Below, one piece after another: positions 17,024 through 25,752 of a DNA stretch of 64,000 nt (positions within the stretch are counted from its first letter, which is position 1; each line of letters starts with the position of its first letter). The notes beneath the pieces were generated by a model, which searched no databases, was not told where the DNA came from, and saw nothing but the letters and a program-made list of their open reading frames with translations. Location: positions 1-64,000 of the forward strand of contig NZ_RXMA01000009.1 in assembly GCF_003966125.1 (NCBI RefSeq), in the 5' to 3' direction. A program made the translations under genes and the position numbers. Origin of the DNA: Azospirillum griseum (GTDB lineage Bacteria; Pseudomonadota; Alphaproteobacteria; Azospirillales; Azospirillaceae).

Positions 17024-18352
17024 ATGCAGACGACGGAGCGGACGATGCGGCATCGGATGACGGGGCGGGTGGCGACGTTCGGGATCAGCGCGCTGGCGGG
17101 TCTGGCGATGGGGGCAATCGCCGGGTCGGCCCAGGCGGCCGACGACACCATCAAGGTGGGCATTCTGCATTCCCTGTCCGGCACGATGGCGATCAGCGAA
17201 ACGACGCTGAAAGACGTCATGCTGATGCTGATCGACGAGCAGAACAAGAAGGGCGGCGTTCTCGGCAAGAAGCTGGAAGCCGTGGTGGTCGATCCGGCCT
17301 CCAACTGGCCGCTGTTCGCCGAAAAGGCGCGCGAGCTGCTGACCAAGGACAAGGTCGCCGCCGTGTTCGGCTGCTGGACCTCGGTCAGCCGCAAGTCGGT
17401 GCTGCCGGTGTTCGAAGAGCTGAACGGCCTGCTGTTCTACCCGGTGCAGTATGAGGGCGAGGAGTCCTCCCGCAACGTGTTCTACACCGGGGCCGCCCCG
17501 AACCAGCAGGCGATCCCGGCGGTCGATTACCTGATGTCCAAGGAAAAGGTCCAGCGCTGGGTCCTGGCGGGCACCGACTACGTCTATCCGCGCACGACCA
17601 ACAAGATCCTGGAAGCCTACCTGAAGGGCAAGGGCGTCAAGGACGAGGACATCAAGATCAACTACACGCCGTTCGGTCATTCCGATTGGCAATCCATCGT
17701 CGCCGACATCAAGAAATTCGGCTCGGCCGGCAAGAAGACCGCCGTTGTCTCCACCATCAACGGCGACGCCAACGTTCCCTTCTACAAGGAATTGGGCAAC
17801 CAGGGCATCAAGGCGCAGGACATCCCGGTCGTCGCCTTCTCCGTCGGTGAAGAAGAGCTGGCGGGCATCGACACCAAGCCGCTGCTGGGCCATCTGGCCG
17901 CGTGGAACTACTTCCAGTCGGTGGACACGCCGATCAACGCCGAGTTCATCAAGAACTGGAAGGCTTTTACCAAGAACGACAAGCGCGTGACCAACGACCC
18001 GATGGAAGCCCATTACATCGGCTTCAACATGTGGGTGAAGGCGGTAGAGGCGGCGGGCACGGTGGCCCCGGACGCGGTGATCGACAGCATGATCGGCGTG
18101 TCGGTTCCCAACCTGACCGGCGGCTATTCGGCGATGCTGCCGAACCACCACATCACCAAGCCGGTGCTGATCGGCGAAGTGCAGGAAAATGGCCAGTTCG
18201 AAACCGTGTCCAAGACCCCCGGTCTGGTCCCGGGCGACGAATGGTCGGATTTCCTGCCGGACAGCAAGGACCTGATCTCCGATTGGCGCAAGCCCCTGTC
18301 CTGCGGCAACTTCAACGTCAAGACCGGCAAGTGCGGCGGCAAGGGCAGCTGA
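17024..18352 (+). CDS. urtA: Urea ABC transporter substrate-binding protein
   Basis: 442 residues with a GGGGGAG ribosome site just upstream. A signal peptide ends around AGSAQAADD near residue 37. The mature part begins IKVGILHSLSGTMAISETTL and contains FGCWTSVSRKSVLPVFEELN, LLFYPVQYEGEESSRNVFYT and a Cys-rich tail LSCGNFNVKTGKCGG. All are hallmarks of UrtA, which binds urea (and short amides) in the periplasm. It leads the urtABCDE cluster. A terminator-like structure after it would lower expression of the membrane and ATPase genes relative to the binding protein. Confidence 0.95.
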   Translation: MQTTERTMRHRMTGRVATFGISALAGLAMGAIAGSAQAADDTIKVGILHSLSGTMAISETTLKDVMLMLIDEQNKKGGVLGKKLEAVVVDPASNWPLFAEKARELLTKDKVAAVFGCWTSVSRKSVLPVFEELNGLLFYPVQYEGEESSRNVFYTGAAPNQQAIPAVDYLMSKEKVQRWVLAGTDYVYPRTTNKILEAYLKGKGVKDEDIKINYTPFGHSDWQSIVADIKKFGSAGKKTAVVSTINGDANVPFYKELGNQGIKAQDIPVVAFSVGEEELAGIDTKPLLGHLAAWNYFQSVDTPINAEFIKNWKAFTKNDKRVTNDPMEAHYIGFNMWVKAVEAAGTVAPDAVIDSMIGVSVPNLTGGYSAMLPNHHITKPVLIGEVQENGQFETVSKTPGLVPGDEWSDFLPDSKDLISDWRKPLSCGNFNVKTGKCGGKGS

Positions 18353-18390
18353 CCGGATCGGGTCTGACGCTCTGACCTGAGCTGTTGCGA

Positions 18391-18492
18391 CGCCTGCCCC
18401 CTTCCGAACCCCTCCCCGCGCCAGCGGGGCGGGGGACCAGGCCCCCACCTCCGCAACGCGGGGTCGGACCGGGACGGGGGCAGGCGTTTTTT
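18391..18492 (+). terminator. Attenuator/terminator between urtA and urtB
   Basis: Arms CGCCTGCCCCC (18391-18401) and GGGGGCAGGCG (18476-18486) enclose a second GC hairpin and are followed at once by TTTTTT. The structure has the form of a strong rho-independent terminator. Since urtBCDE lack another obvious promoter, partial read-through is the likely use. Confidence 0.65.
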
Positions 18493-18540
18493 CGTTGCGA
18501 GCCTCTTCGTTTTTACGCTCCCCCCAACAAAGGATCCGCG

Positions 18541-20151
18541 ATGCGACGCGCATTCCGCTGGCTTCTGGCCGCTTGTGTGGCCATCGCCACCACATCCGCC
18601 GCGCTGGCTGCCGATCTCCGCCCGCTGGTCCAAACGATGGGCAGCGGCGGCTATGCCGGCACCGAAAAGGCGTTGAACCAACTCTCCGAAGCGGGCGACC
18701 CCGCCGCCGTGCCGGTGATCGAGGCGCTCCAGGCGGGCGACCTCTATGTGCGCAAGGCCGATGGGCTGGTCGTGATCGCCCGCAAGGCCGGGGCGGGCTT
18801 CGCCCTGACCGACCCGCTCAGCGGGGCCGTGGTGGGTGAGGCCGCATCGGGGGCCATCGACAAGATCAAGATCAACAACGCCCTGCGCCGTTCCATCAGC
18901 GCCACGCTGGGCGCGCTGACCCTGATGAGTCCCGATCCGGCCACCCGCCGGTCCGCCGCCGAGGCGGTGTTCAAAAGCCGCGACGCCAACGCGCTGGACA
19001 CGCTCAACACCGCCATCGCCAAGGAAAAGGACGAGCGCATCCGCCGGGTGATGGAGCAGGCGCGCGCCGCCGTGATCCTGACCGCCGGGGCGTCGGAGGG
19101 GGACACCCAGACCGCCATCGCCACCCTGACGGCGCGCGGTGATCGCGACGCGCTGGCGCTGCTGTCGATGATCGCCGCGTCGGGGGCCACGGACGCGCTG
19201 AAGACCGCCGCCGCCGGGGCCGTCGCCGCCGTCGAACAAAAGCTGATGTTCTGGGGGGCGTTGCAAAATCTCTGGTACGGCCTGTCGTTGGGGTCGGTGC
19301 TGCTGCTGGCCGCCATCGGTCTGGCCGTGACCTTCGGCGTGATGGGCGTCATCAACATGGCGCACGGCGAAATGGTGATGATCGGGGCCTACACCACCTT
19401 CCTGGTCCAGCAAGGCTTGCGGACCTACGCGCCCGGCCTGACCGATCTGTCGATCCTGCTGGCGCTGCCCGCCGCCTTTCTGGTGTCGGGCGGGGTCGGC
19501 GTCATCATCGAGCGCAGCGTGATCCGCTGGCTCTATGGCCGCCCGCTGGAAACGCTGCTGGCCACCTGGGGCCTGTCGCTGGCGCTGCAACAGGCGGTCC
19601 GCTCCCTGTTCGGCCCGACCAACCGCGAGGTCAGCGCGCCAAGCTGGATGTCGGGCGCGTTCGAGCTGGGCGGCCTGACCATCACCTATGGCCGGTTGTG
19701 GATCGTCGTTTTCGCCTTCGCCGTGTTCGCGGCCCTGCTGGTGGCGCTGAAGCGCACCTGGTTCGGCCTGTCGATCCGCGCGGTCACGCAAAACCGCCCG
19801 ATGGCCAACGCCATGGGCATCCGCACCGCGCGGGTGGACGCGCTGACCTTCGGCCTGGGATCCGGCATCGCCGGGCTGGCCGGGGTCGCGCTCAGCCAGA
19901 TCGACAACGTCAGCCCCAATCTGGGCCAGAGCTACATCATCGACAGCTTCATGGTGGTGGTGTTCGGCGGTGTCGGCAATCTGTGGGGCACGCTGGTCGG
20001 CGCGTTGGCGCTGGGGTCGCTCAACAAGTTCCTGGAGCCTTACGCGGGCGCGGTGCTCGGCAAGATCCTGGTGCTGATTTTCATCATTCTGTTCATCCAA
20101 CGGCGTCCGCGCGGCCTGTTCGCGCTGAAGGGCCGGGCGGTGGAGGCCTGA
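18541..20151 (+). CDS. urtB: Urea ABC transporter permease, long form with periplasmic N-terminal domain
   Basis: 536 residues from the ATG at 18541, which starts a signal peptide (FRWLLAACVAIATTSAALA). The first ~235 residues form an extracytoplasmic helical domain with HEAT-like Ala-rich repeats, as in other UrtB proteins. The permease part begins FWGALQNLWYGLSLGSVLLL and contains GVINMAHGEMVMIGAYTTF and the EAA-like loop RAVTQNRPMANAMGIRTARV near residue 420. It pairs with UrtC to form the urea channel in the inner membrane. It is four bases from urtC. Confidence 0.94.
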   Translation: MRRAFRWLLAACVAIATTSAALAADLRPLVQTMGSGGYAGTEKALNQLSEAGDPAAVPVIEALQAGDLYVRKADGLVVIARKAGAGFALTDPLSGAVVGEAASGAIDKIKINNALRRSISATLGALTLMSPDPATRRSAAEAVFKSRDANALDTLNTAIAKEKDERIRRVMEQARAAVILTAGASEGDTQTAIATLTARGDRDALALLSMIAASGATDALKTAAAGAVAAVEQKLMFWGALQNLWYGLSLGSVLLLAAIGLAVTFGVMGVINMAHGEMVMIGAYTTFLVQQGLRTYAPGLTDLSILLALPAAFLVSGGVGVIIERSVIRWLYGRPLETLLATWGLSLALQQAVRSLFGPTNREVSAPSWMSGAFELGGLTITYGRLWIVVFAFAVFAALLVALKRTWFGLSIRAVTQNRPMANAMGIRTARVDALTFGLGSGIAGLAGVALSQIDNVSPNLGQSYIIDSFMVVVFGGVGNLWGTLVGALALGSLNKFLEPYAGAVLGKILVLIFIILFIQRRPRGLFALKGRAVEA

Positions 20152-20154
20152 CCG

Positions 20155-21303
20155 ATGCTGACACGCTTTTTCCTGATGGGGCTGGACCGCAAGGCCGGAC
20201 TCGTCCTGACGGTGCTGGCCCTGCTGGCGGTGCTGGTCCCGGTGATGACGCTGGTGGTCCCGGAAGGATCGCCCTGGCATCTGTCGATCTTCTCGGTCTC
20301 GCTGCTCGGCAAATATCTGTGCTTCGCGCTGCTGGCGCTGGCGCTTGATCTGGTGTGGGGCTATGTCGGCATCCTGTCGCTGGGGCACGCCGCCTTCTTC
20401 GCGCTGGGCGGCTACGCCATGGGCATGTACCTGATGCGCCAGATCGGGCCGCGCGGCGTCTATGGCAACCCGATCCTGCCCGACTTCATGGTGTTCCTGA
20501 ACTGGAAGGAACTGCCCTGGTACTGGCTGGGCTTCGACCATTTCGCCTTCGCCGCGCTGATGGTGCTGGTGGTGCCGGGGGTGTTGGCCTTCGCCTTCGG
20601 CTGGTTCGCCTTCCGCTCGCGCGTCACCGGCGTCTATCTGTCGATCATCACCCAGGCGTTGACCTTTGCCCTGCTGTTGGCCTTTTTCCGCAACGACATG
20701 GGCTTTGGCGGCAACAACGGCCTGACCGATTTCAAGGAAATCCTGGGCTACGACATCCAGGCCCCCGGGACCCGCGTCGGCCTGTTTCTGGCGACGGTGG
20801 CGGCGCTGGCCTTGTCCTACATGATCGCGTCGGGCATCATCGCGTCGAAGCTCGGCAAGGTTCTGGTGGCCATTCGTGATACCGAAAGCCGGGTTCGCTT
20901 CCTTGGCTACGACACCGAATCCTACAAGCTGTTCGCCTGGACGCTGTCGGCCTGCATGGCGGGCGTGGCCGGTGCGCTCTATGTGCCGCAGGTCGGCATC
21001 ATCAACCCGTCGGAATTCGCCCCGGCCAGCTCGATCGAGGCGGTGATCTGGGTCGCCGTCGGTGGGCGCGGCACGCTGGCGGGGGCCATCCTGGGCGCGG
21101 TGCTGGTCAATTTCGGCAAGAGCTATTTCACCGGCGCGCTGCCCGAACTGTGGCTGTTCGCGCTGGGCGGTCTGTTCGTGCTGGTCACGCTGTTCCTGCC
21201 CAAGGGGCTGCTGGGGCTGTGGGCGCAACTGACCGCCCGGCTGCCCAGCGGCAAGGGCAAGGGCGCGCCCAACGGCAAAACCGCCGATCAGAAGGGGATG
21301 TGA
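20155..21303 (+). CDS. urtC: Urea ABC transporter permease
   Basis: 382 residues with about ten membrane helices. Diagnostic stretches are LDLVWGYVGILSLGHAAFFA near residue 62, the conserved insert MRQIGPRGVYGNPILPDFMV, FGGNNGLTDFKEILG near 183 and the coupling loop VLVAIRDTESRVRFLGYDTE near 240. This is the LivM-like partner of UrtB. The tail is basic and Gly-rich. Two bases separate its stop region from urtD, consistent with one transcript. Confidence 0.94.
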   Translation: MLTRFFLMGLDRKAGLVLTVLALLAVLVPVMTLVVPEGSPWHLSIFSVSLLGKYLCFALLALALDLVWGYVGILSLGHAAFFALGGYAMGMYLMRQIGPRGVYGNPILPDFMVFLNWKELPWYWLGFDHFAFAALMVLVVPGVLAFAFGWFAFRSRVTGVYLSIITQALTFALLLAFFRNDMGFGGNNGLTDFKEILGYDIQAPGTRVGLFLATVAALALSYMIASGIIASKLGKVLVAIRDTESRVRFLGYDTESYKLFAWTLSACMAGVAGALYVPQVGIINPSEFAPASSIEAVIWVAVGGRGTLAGAILGAVLVNFGKSYFTGALPELWLFALGGLFVLVTLFLPKGLLGLWAQLTARLPSGKGKGAPNGKTADQKGM

Positions 21304-21306
21304 GCC

Positions 21307-22053
21307 ATGAGCGCCGAAGACACTCTTCTCTACCTCGACGGCGTGTCGGTCAGCTTCGACGGGTTCCGGGCGCTGAACAACCTGTCGCTGACGATGATGC
21401 CCGGCGAGATGCGGGCGATCATCGGCCCGAACGGGGCGGGCAAGACGACGATGATGGACGTCATCACCGGCAAGACCCGGCCTGACCACGGCACCATCCT
21501 GTTCGAAGGCGAAACCGACCTGACCAAGCTGCGCGAGGCGGGCATCGCCAACCTCGGCATCGGCCGCAAGTTCCAACGCCCGACGGTGTTCGAACCGCAC
21601 ACAGTGTGGGACAATCTGGAATTGGCGCTGAAGGCCCCGCGCCGCCCGCTGAACACGCTGACCTACGCCATCGGGCGCGACGACCGGGCGCGGATCGAGG
21701 AGATCCTGGACATCACCCGCCTGTCGCCCAAGCGCGAGCGGCTGGCGGGCAGCCTGTCGCACGGGGAAAAGCAGTGGCTGGAGATCGGTATGCTGCTGGC
21801 CCAGGATCCCAAGCTTCTGCTGGTGGACGAGCCGGTGGCGGGCATGACCGACGCCGAAACCGAACAGACCGCCCGGCTGCTCTGCGACATCGCGGGCAAG
21901 CATTCGGTCATCGTCGTCGAACACGACATGAGCTTTGTCCGGGCGCTGGGGGTCAAGGTCACGGTGCTGGCCGAAGGGTCGGTGTTGGCCGAAGGCTCGC
22001 TGGATTCGGTCAGCGCCAACCAACAGGTCATCGACGTCTATCTGGGCCGCTGA
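21307..22053 (+). CDS. urtD: Urea ABC transporter ATP-binding protein
   Basis: 248 residues. It is an ABC ATPase of the LivG type: Walker A GPNGAGKTT near residue 39, Q-loop region GRKFQRPTVFEPHTVWDNLE, signature LSHGEKQWLEIGM (variant with SHGEK) near 150 and Walker B LLLVDEPVAGMTD followed by the switch His in VIVVEHDMSFVRAL. The variant signature SHGEKQWLEIGMLL is characteristic of UrtD. It powers urea import with UrtE. Confidence 0.94.
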   Translation: MSAEDTLLYLDGVSVSFDGFRALNNLSLTMMPGEMRAIIGPNGAGKTTMMDVITGKTRPDHGTILFEGETDLTKLREAGIANLGIGRKFQRPTVFEPHTVWDNLELALKAPRRPLNTLTYAIGRDDRARIEEILDITRLSPKRERLAGSLSHGEKQWLEIGMLLAQDPKLLLVDEPVAGMTDAETEQTARLLCDIAGKHSVIVVEHDMSFVRALGVKVTVLAEGSVLAEGSLDSVSANQQVIDVYLGR

Positions 22054-22067
22054 GGAAGGACACGCAC

Positions 22068-22763
22068 ATGCTGGACGTTCGTTCGGTCGATCTTCATTAC
22101 GGGGCCGCCCAGGCCCTGCGCGGCGTGTCGATGACGGCGCAGATCGGCAAAGTCACCTGTCTGGTCGGGCGCAACGGGGTGGGCAAATCCAGCCTGCTGC
22201 GCGCCATCATCGGCTTGAAGCCGGTCAGCGGCGGGGCCATCCATTGGGACGGGGCTGACGTGACCAAGCTGGCCCCCGCCGACCGGGCGCGGCGCGGCAT
22301 CGCCTATGTCCCGCAGGGGCGCGAGATTTTCCCGCTGCTGACGGTGCGGGAAAATCTGCTGACCGGCTACGCCCCCTTGCCGCGCGGCAAACGCTCCATC
22401 CCCGACGAGGTGTTCGAGCTGTTTCCGGTGCTCGATTCCATGCTGGAACGGCGCGGCGGCGACCTGTCGGGCGGGCAGCAGCAGCAGTTGGCGATTGGCC
22501 GCGCCCTGGTGACGCGCCCCCGCCTGCTGGTGCTGGACGAGCCGACCGAGGGCATTCAGCCCTCCATCATCAAGGACATCGGCCGCGCCATCTCCTATCT
22601 GCGCGACAAGGGCGACATGGCCATCGTGCTGGTCGAACAGTATTTCGACTTCGCCCGCGATCTGGCCGACGACTGGACGGTGATGGAGCGCGGCGAGGTG
22701 GTGCTCGCGGGCAGCCGCAAGGCGCTGAACGACGAGGATGTGCGCCAGTATCTGACGGTGTGA
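22068..22763 (+). CDS. urtE: Urea ABC transporter ATP-binding protein
   Basis: 231 residues from the ATG at 22068, preceded by GAGGAAGGA. A LivF-type ABC ATPase: Walker A GRNGVGKSSLLRAIIG near residue 36, YVPQGREIFPLLTVRENLLT, signature LSGGQQQQLAIGRAL near 137 and Walker B LLVLDEPTEGIQPSI. It is the last gene of the urt operon. Urease genes are not in this window, so the imported urea must be handled by an enzyme encoded elsewhere. Confidence 0.94.
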   Translation: MLDVRSVDLHYGAAQALRGVSMTAQIGKVTCLVGRNGVGKSSLLRAIIGLKPVSGGAIHWDGADVTKLAPADRARRGIAYVPQGREIFPLLTVRENLLTGYAPLPRGKRSIPDEVFELFPVLDSMLERRGGDLSGGQQQQLAIGRALVTRPRLLVLDEPTEGIQPSIIKDIGRAISYLRDKGDMAIVLVEQYFDFARDLADDWTVMERGEVVLAGSRKALNDEDVRQYLTV

Positions 22764-22783
22764 TGCGCCCGACGGTTTAGCAG

Positions 22784-22826
22784 GCCGCCCGCCCCGCGCG
22801 TCCACAGGAGGCGCGGGGCGGGCGGC
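22784..22826. terminator. Bidirectional GC hairpin between convergent genes
   Basis: A perfect 16-bp stem: GCCGCCCGCCCCGCGC (22784-22799) and GCGCGGGGCGGGCGGC (22811-22826) with an 11-base loop. It sits between the ends of urtE and the leftward phosphatase gene. There is no T run, so pausing or 3'-end protection is as likely as intrinsic termination. Confidence 0.6.
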
Positions 22827-22834
22827 GTGGTGCC

Positions 22835-23707
22835 TTACGGCGCGGGCGGGATCCAGGGGGCCAGCGCGCCCACCTTCTTGGCGCGCTTCTCCTCCGCCGA
22901 CAGTTTGAAATTGTGCTGGAACGGCGCGCTTTCGAAGGAGCCGTAGCCGGGGTTGGGCAGCATCAGCCAGTCATGGCCGAAGCGCGCCTTGGCGGCGGTG
23001 AAGGCGGCCAGCCGGTCGGCCTCGCTGCCGTTGTAGGCGTCGGAGAAATCGCCGAAATTGTCGCCGAACAGCAGCAGGATGCGGTAATCCTTGGCCAGAT
23101 AGGCCCGGCGCGTGCCCTTGGCCGATCCCCAATCGGGCTTTTCCTTGGCCATCAGGAAGGTGTCGACGTTGCCGCCCATGGGAAAGCCCAGCGCCTGCGC
23201 GTTGCGGCGGGTCGGTTCCTCCTGGTCGGCGTTGCGGTTGGTGACGTAGAAGACCTTCACCCCCTTGGATTCGGCGTATTGGGTGAACTCCACGGCCCCC
23301 GGCACGGCGGTGGCCTTTTCCGCCTTGACCCACGCGTCCCAGGTCTTGGGCGAGAAATCGCTGTTGGTGGCGATCAACCCGGTCTGGTAGGCCGAATTGT
23401 CCATCGCCGTTTCGTCAAGGTCGAGGATGACGGCGGGCGGCAGATCCTGATAGGCCCCGGTCTGCTCGGTCGCCGCCGTCCAGGATTTGTCCGCCAGCGC
23501 CTCGTCCAGGCGCAGCTTGCCCAGGGCGTAGACCGACAGCGCGGTCGCCTTGTATTCCACCGAATTCTGCATCCACAATTCGGCGTTCAGCAGATCGTTC
23601 GGCCCCACCGGATCGGCGGCCTGAACCGGCAGCGCCAGCGCGCAGACCAGAAGCGCGCCCACCCCCACCGCCTGTGCCCAACGACCCGGCCCCGTGAACT
23701 GACTCAT
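22835..23707 (-). CDS. Class C (lipoprotein e(P4)-type) acid phosphatase, HAD family
   Basis: 290 residues. The N-terminus has a signal peptide (AVGVGALLVCALALPVQA); the Cys near residue 17 lies within the hydrophobic stretch and is not a clear lipobox. The family motif is VILDLDETAMDNSAYQ near residue 93, giving the DxD nucleophile/acid pair. VFYVTNRNADQEEPTRRN near 152 and LLLFGDNFGDFSDAY near 212 give the remaining conserved acidic residues. These enzymes release phosphate from nucleotides and other monoesters in the periplasm or at the outer membrane. It is transcribed alone, convergent with urtE. Confidence 0.9.
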   Translation of the reverse strand: MSQFTGPGRWAQAVGVGALLVCALALPVQAADPVGPNDLLNAELWMQNSVEYKATALSVYALGKLRLDEALADKSWTAATEQTGAYQDLPPAVILDLDETAMDNSAYQTGLIATNSDFSPKTWDAWVKAEKATAVPGAVEFTQYAESKGVKVFYVTNRNADQEEPTRRNAQALGFPMGGNVDTFLMAKEKPDWGSAKGTRRAYLAKDYRILLLFGDNFGDFSDAYNGSEADRLAAFTAAKARFGHDWLMLPNPGYGSFESAPFQHNFKLSAEEKRAKKVGALAPWIPPAP

Positions 23708-24003
23708 CGTTGCGATCCTTCGCGTGGTGTCACGAAAGCGTCATCGAACCACATTTCCGGGGATCGGGCGACCTTTGCTGTGCCGCGCCGCGCGCCGGGA
23801 ACGGAATACCCGGTGGCGCGCTGTTTACCGCAAGCTTTTTGCGCGCTTGTGCGGCGGCGGGCACATTTTGAACAATTTCTTGCGCGGACACCGCTGCATA
23901 CTGTCCGATGTCGCCGGGTGGCCGTCGTCGCGGACGCGGACCGGCGCACCGGAAGGGCCGGACTCGATACCGGCCCATCGTCACACAACGCGGGGATTTC
24001 ACG

Positions 24004-24783
24004 ATGAGACGTTTCCTGGCCGGGCTGTTGGTGAGCGTTGCCACCATGGCCGCTGTTCCGTTCCACGCGCAGGCCGCCGACGGGGCGTTGCAGGCGATCA
24101 AGCAGGCGGGCGTTCTGCGCGTCGGCACGACCGGCGACTACAAGCCGTTCAGCTACAAGGGGGCCGACGGCGCGCTGGTCGGGGCCGACATCGAGATGGC
24201 CAAGGATCTGGCCACCAGTCTGGGCGTGAAGGTCGAGTTTGTGCCGACCACCTGGAAATCCCTGCTGGAGGATTTCAAGGCGGAGAAGTTCGACGTTGCC
24301 CTGGGCGGCATCACGGTCAACGCCGACCGCGCGGCGGCGGGGGATTTCTCCGTCCCCAACGTCAGCGACGGCAAGCGCCCCATCGCCCGCTGCACCGACA
24401 AGGACAAATTCACCACGGTGGAGGCCATCGACCAGCCGACCACCCGCGTCGTCGTCAACCCCGGCGGCACCAACGAGAAGTTCGCCCGCCAGAGCTTCAC
24501 CAAGGCCCCGATTGAGGTCTGGCCGGACAACAAGACCATCTTCGGGCAGATCGCCGCCAACAAGGCCGACGTGATGGTGACGGACGGCATCGAGGCCGAT
24601 TTGCAGGCCAAGCTGAGCGGCGGCGTGCTCTGCGCCGTGCCGGTGGCCAAGCCCTTCACCCATTTCGAGAACGCCTATCTGCTGCGCAAGGATCCGGCGC
24701 TGAAGGCGGCGGTCGATCAATGGATGACCACCGCCTTGAGCAGCGGCGCGTGGAAGGCCAAATTGGACGGCGCGATGCAGTGA
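24004..24783 (+). CDS. pheC: Periplasmic cyclohexadienyl dehydratase-like protein (solute-binding fold)
   Basis: 259 residues from the ATG at 24004. A signal peptide ends near AQAADGA. The body has the family 3 solute-binding fold. The sequence LRVGTTGDYKPFSYKGADG, then FVPTTWKSLLEDFKAEKFDV, VVNPGGTNEKFARQSFTKA and KADVMVTDGIEADLQAKL, closely follows the pattern remembered for Pseudomonas PheC. That enzyme makes phenylpyruvate or phenylalanine from prephenate or arogenate in the periplasm. No ABC permease genes adjoin, which fits an enzyme better than a transporter component. A plain amino-acid-binding protein remains possible. Confidence 0.72.
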   Translation: MRRFLAGLLVSVATMAAVPFHAQAADGALQAIKQAGVLRVGTTGDYKPFSYKGADGALVGADIEMAKDLATSLGVKVEFVPTTWKSLLEDFKAEKFDVALGGITVNADRAAAGDFSVPNVSDGKRPIARCTDKDKFTTVEAIDQPTTRVVVNPGGTNEKFARQSFTKAPIEVWPDNKTIFGQIAANKADVMVTDGIEADLQAKLSGGVLCAVPVAKPFTHFENAYLLRKDPALKAAVDQWMTTALSSGAWKAKLDGAMQ

Positions 24784-24846
24784 GAGCCGCCCGCCGCCCC
24801 GCCGGGATGATTGGGCGGGGCGGACGGGGCGGGGTAACGGGGTTCT

Positions 24847-25752
24847 ATGGATCGTCTGGATGAGTTGGCCGTCTTTCTGGCCATTCTGGAGGCGGGCAGC
24901 CTGACGGCGGCGGCCAAGCGGTTGAGCCGCTCCGGCCCCGCCGTCACCCGCGCGCTCAACGGGTTGGAGGAGCGGTTGGGCGTGCGCCTGATCGAACGCA
25001 CCACCCGCAACCTGTCGCCGACCGACGCCGGGCGGCGGCTGGCCGAACAGGCGCGCCGTCTGCTGGCCGATTACGACGAGGCGGTGGTGGCGACGGGCAG
25101 CGACCAGCCCCTGCGCGGGCGGTTGCGGGTGACGGCCCCGGTGATGTTCGGGCGCAAGCACGTCACCCCGCTGGTGATCGCCTTCATGCGGGCCTTTCCC
25201 GACATCCGGGTCGAACTGGTGCTGGCCGACGGCAATCTGGATTTGATCGACGCCGATCTGGATGTGGCGATCCGCATCGGCCCGCTGGCCGATTCCGCGA
25301 TGATCGCCCGCCGGGTCGGGCAGGTGACGCGGCTGCTGGTGGCCAGCCCGGCCTATCTCGCCGCCCACGGCGCGCCGGACTCGCCGGAGGATCTGACCCG
25401 CCACGTCATTGTCTTCAGCACCCCGCACCCGCGCCCGCCGGAATGGCGGTTCGTGGTGGACGGGCGGGAACGGGTGGTGCGGTTGACCCCCCATTTGATC
25501 GTCAGCCACGTCGAATCGGCGCTGTTGGCGGCGCGCGACGGCATGGGGCTGACCCGGCCCCTGTCCTATCAGGCCGCCGACGATCTGGCCTCCGGCGCGC
25601 TGGTCCGGGTGATGCCGCACACCGAACCGCCGCCGATTCCGGTGCATGTGGTGGTGCCGTCGGCCCGGCTGATGCCGGGACGGGTGCGGGCCTTTGTCGA
25701 CCACGCCACCGATCACCTGAAGACGTTGGAGGTTCTGCGTGGGGTTGCCTGA
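24847..25752 (+). CDS. LysR-family transcriptional regulator
   Basis: 301 residues. The N-terminal winged helix has DELAVFLAILEAGSLTAAAK and SGPAVTRALNGLEERLGVRL, then the LIERTTRNLSPTDAGRRL wing (~1-60). The rest is the substrate-binding-like effector domain of the CrgA/DsdC subgroup (LRVTAPVMFGRKHVTPLVIA, DVAIRIGPLADSAMIAR). It overlaps the downstream thiE-like gene by 14 bases and follows the PheC-like gene by 63 bases. Its target is unknown; no clear operator could be assigned. Confidence 0.93.
   Translation: MDRLDELAVFLAILEAGSLTAAAKRLSRSGPAVTRALNGLEERLGVRLIERTTRNLSPTDAGRRLAEQARRLLADYDEAVVATGSDQPLRGRLRVTAPVMFGRKHVTPLVIAFMRAFPDIRVELVLADGNLDLIDADLDVAIRIGPLADSAMIARRVGQVTRLLVASPAYLAAHGAPDSPEDLTRHVIVFSTPHPRPPEWRFVVDGRERVVRLTPHLIVSHVESALLAARDGMGLTRPLSYQAADDLASGALVRVMPHTEPPPIPVHVVVPSARLMPGRVRAFVDHATDHLKTLEVLRGVA

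Noticed and set aside
18124..22023. A 1,299-codon leftward open frame opposite the urt genes
   Set aside because: It is antisense to well-supported urtA-urtE in GC-rich DNA. Its product is low-complexity Gln/Arg/His-rich sequence with no domain.
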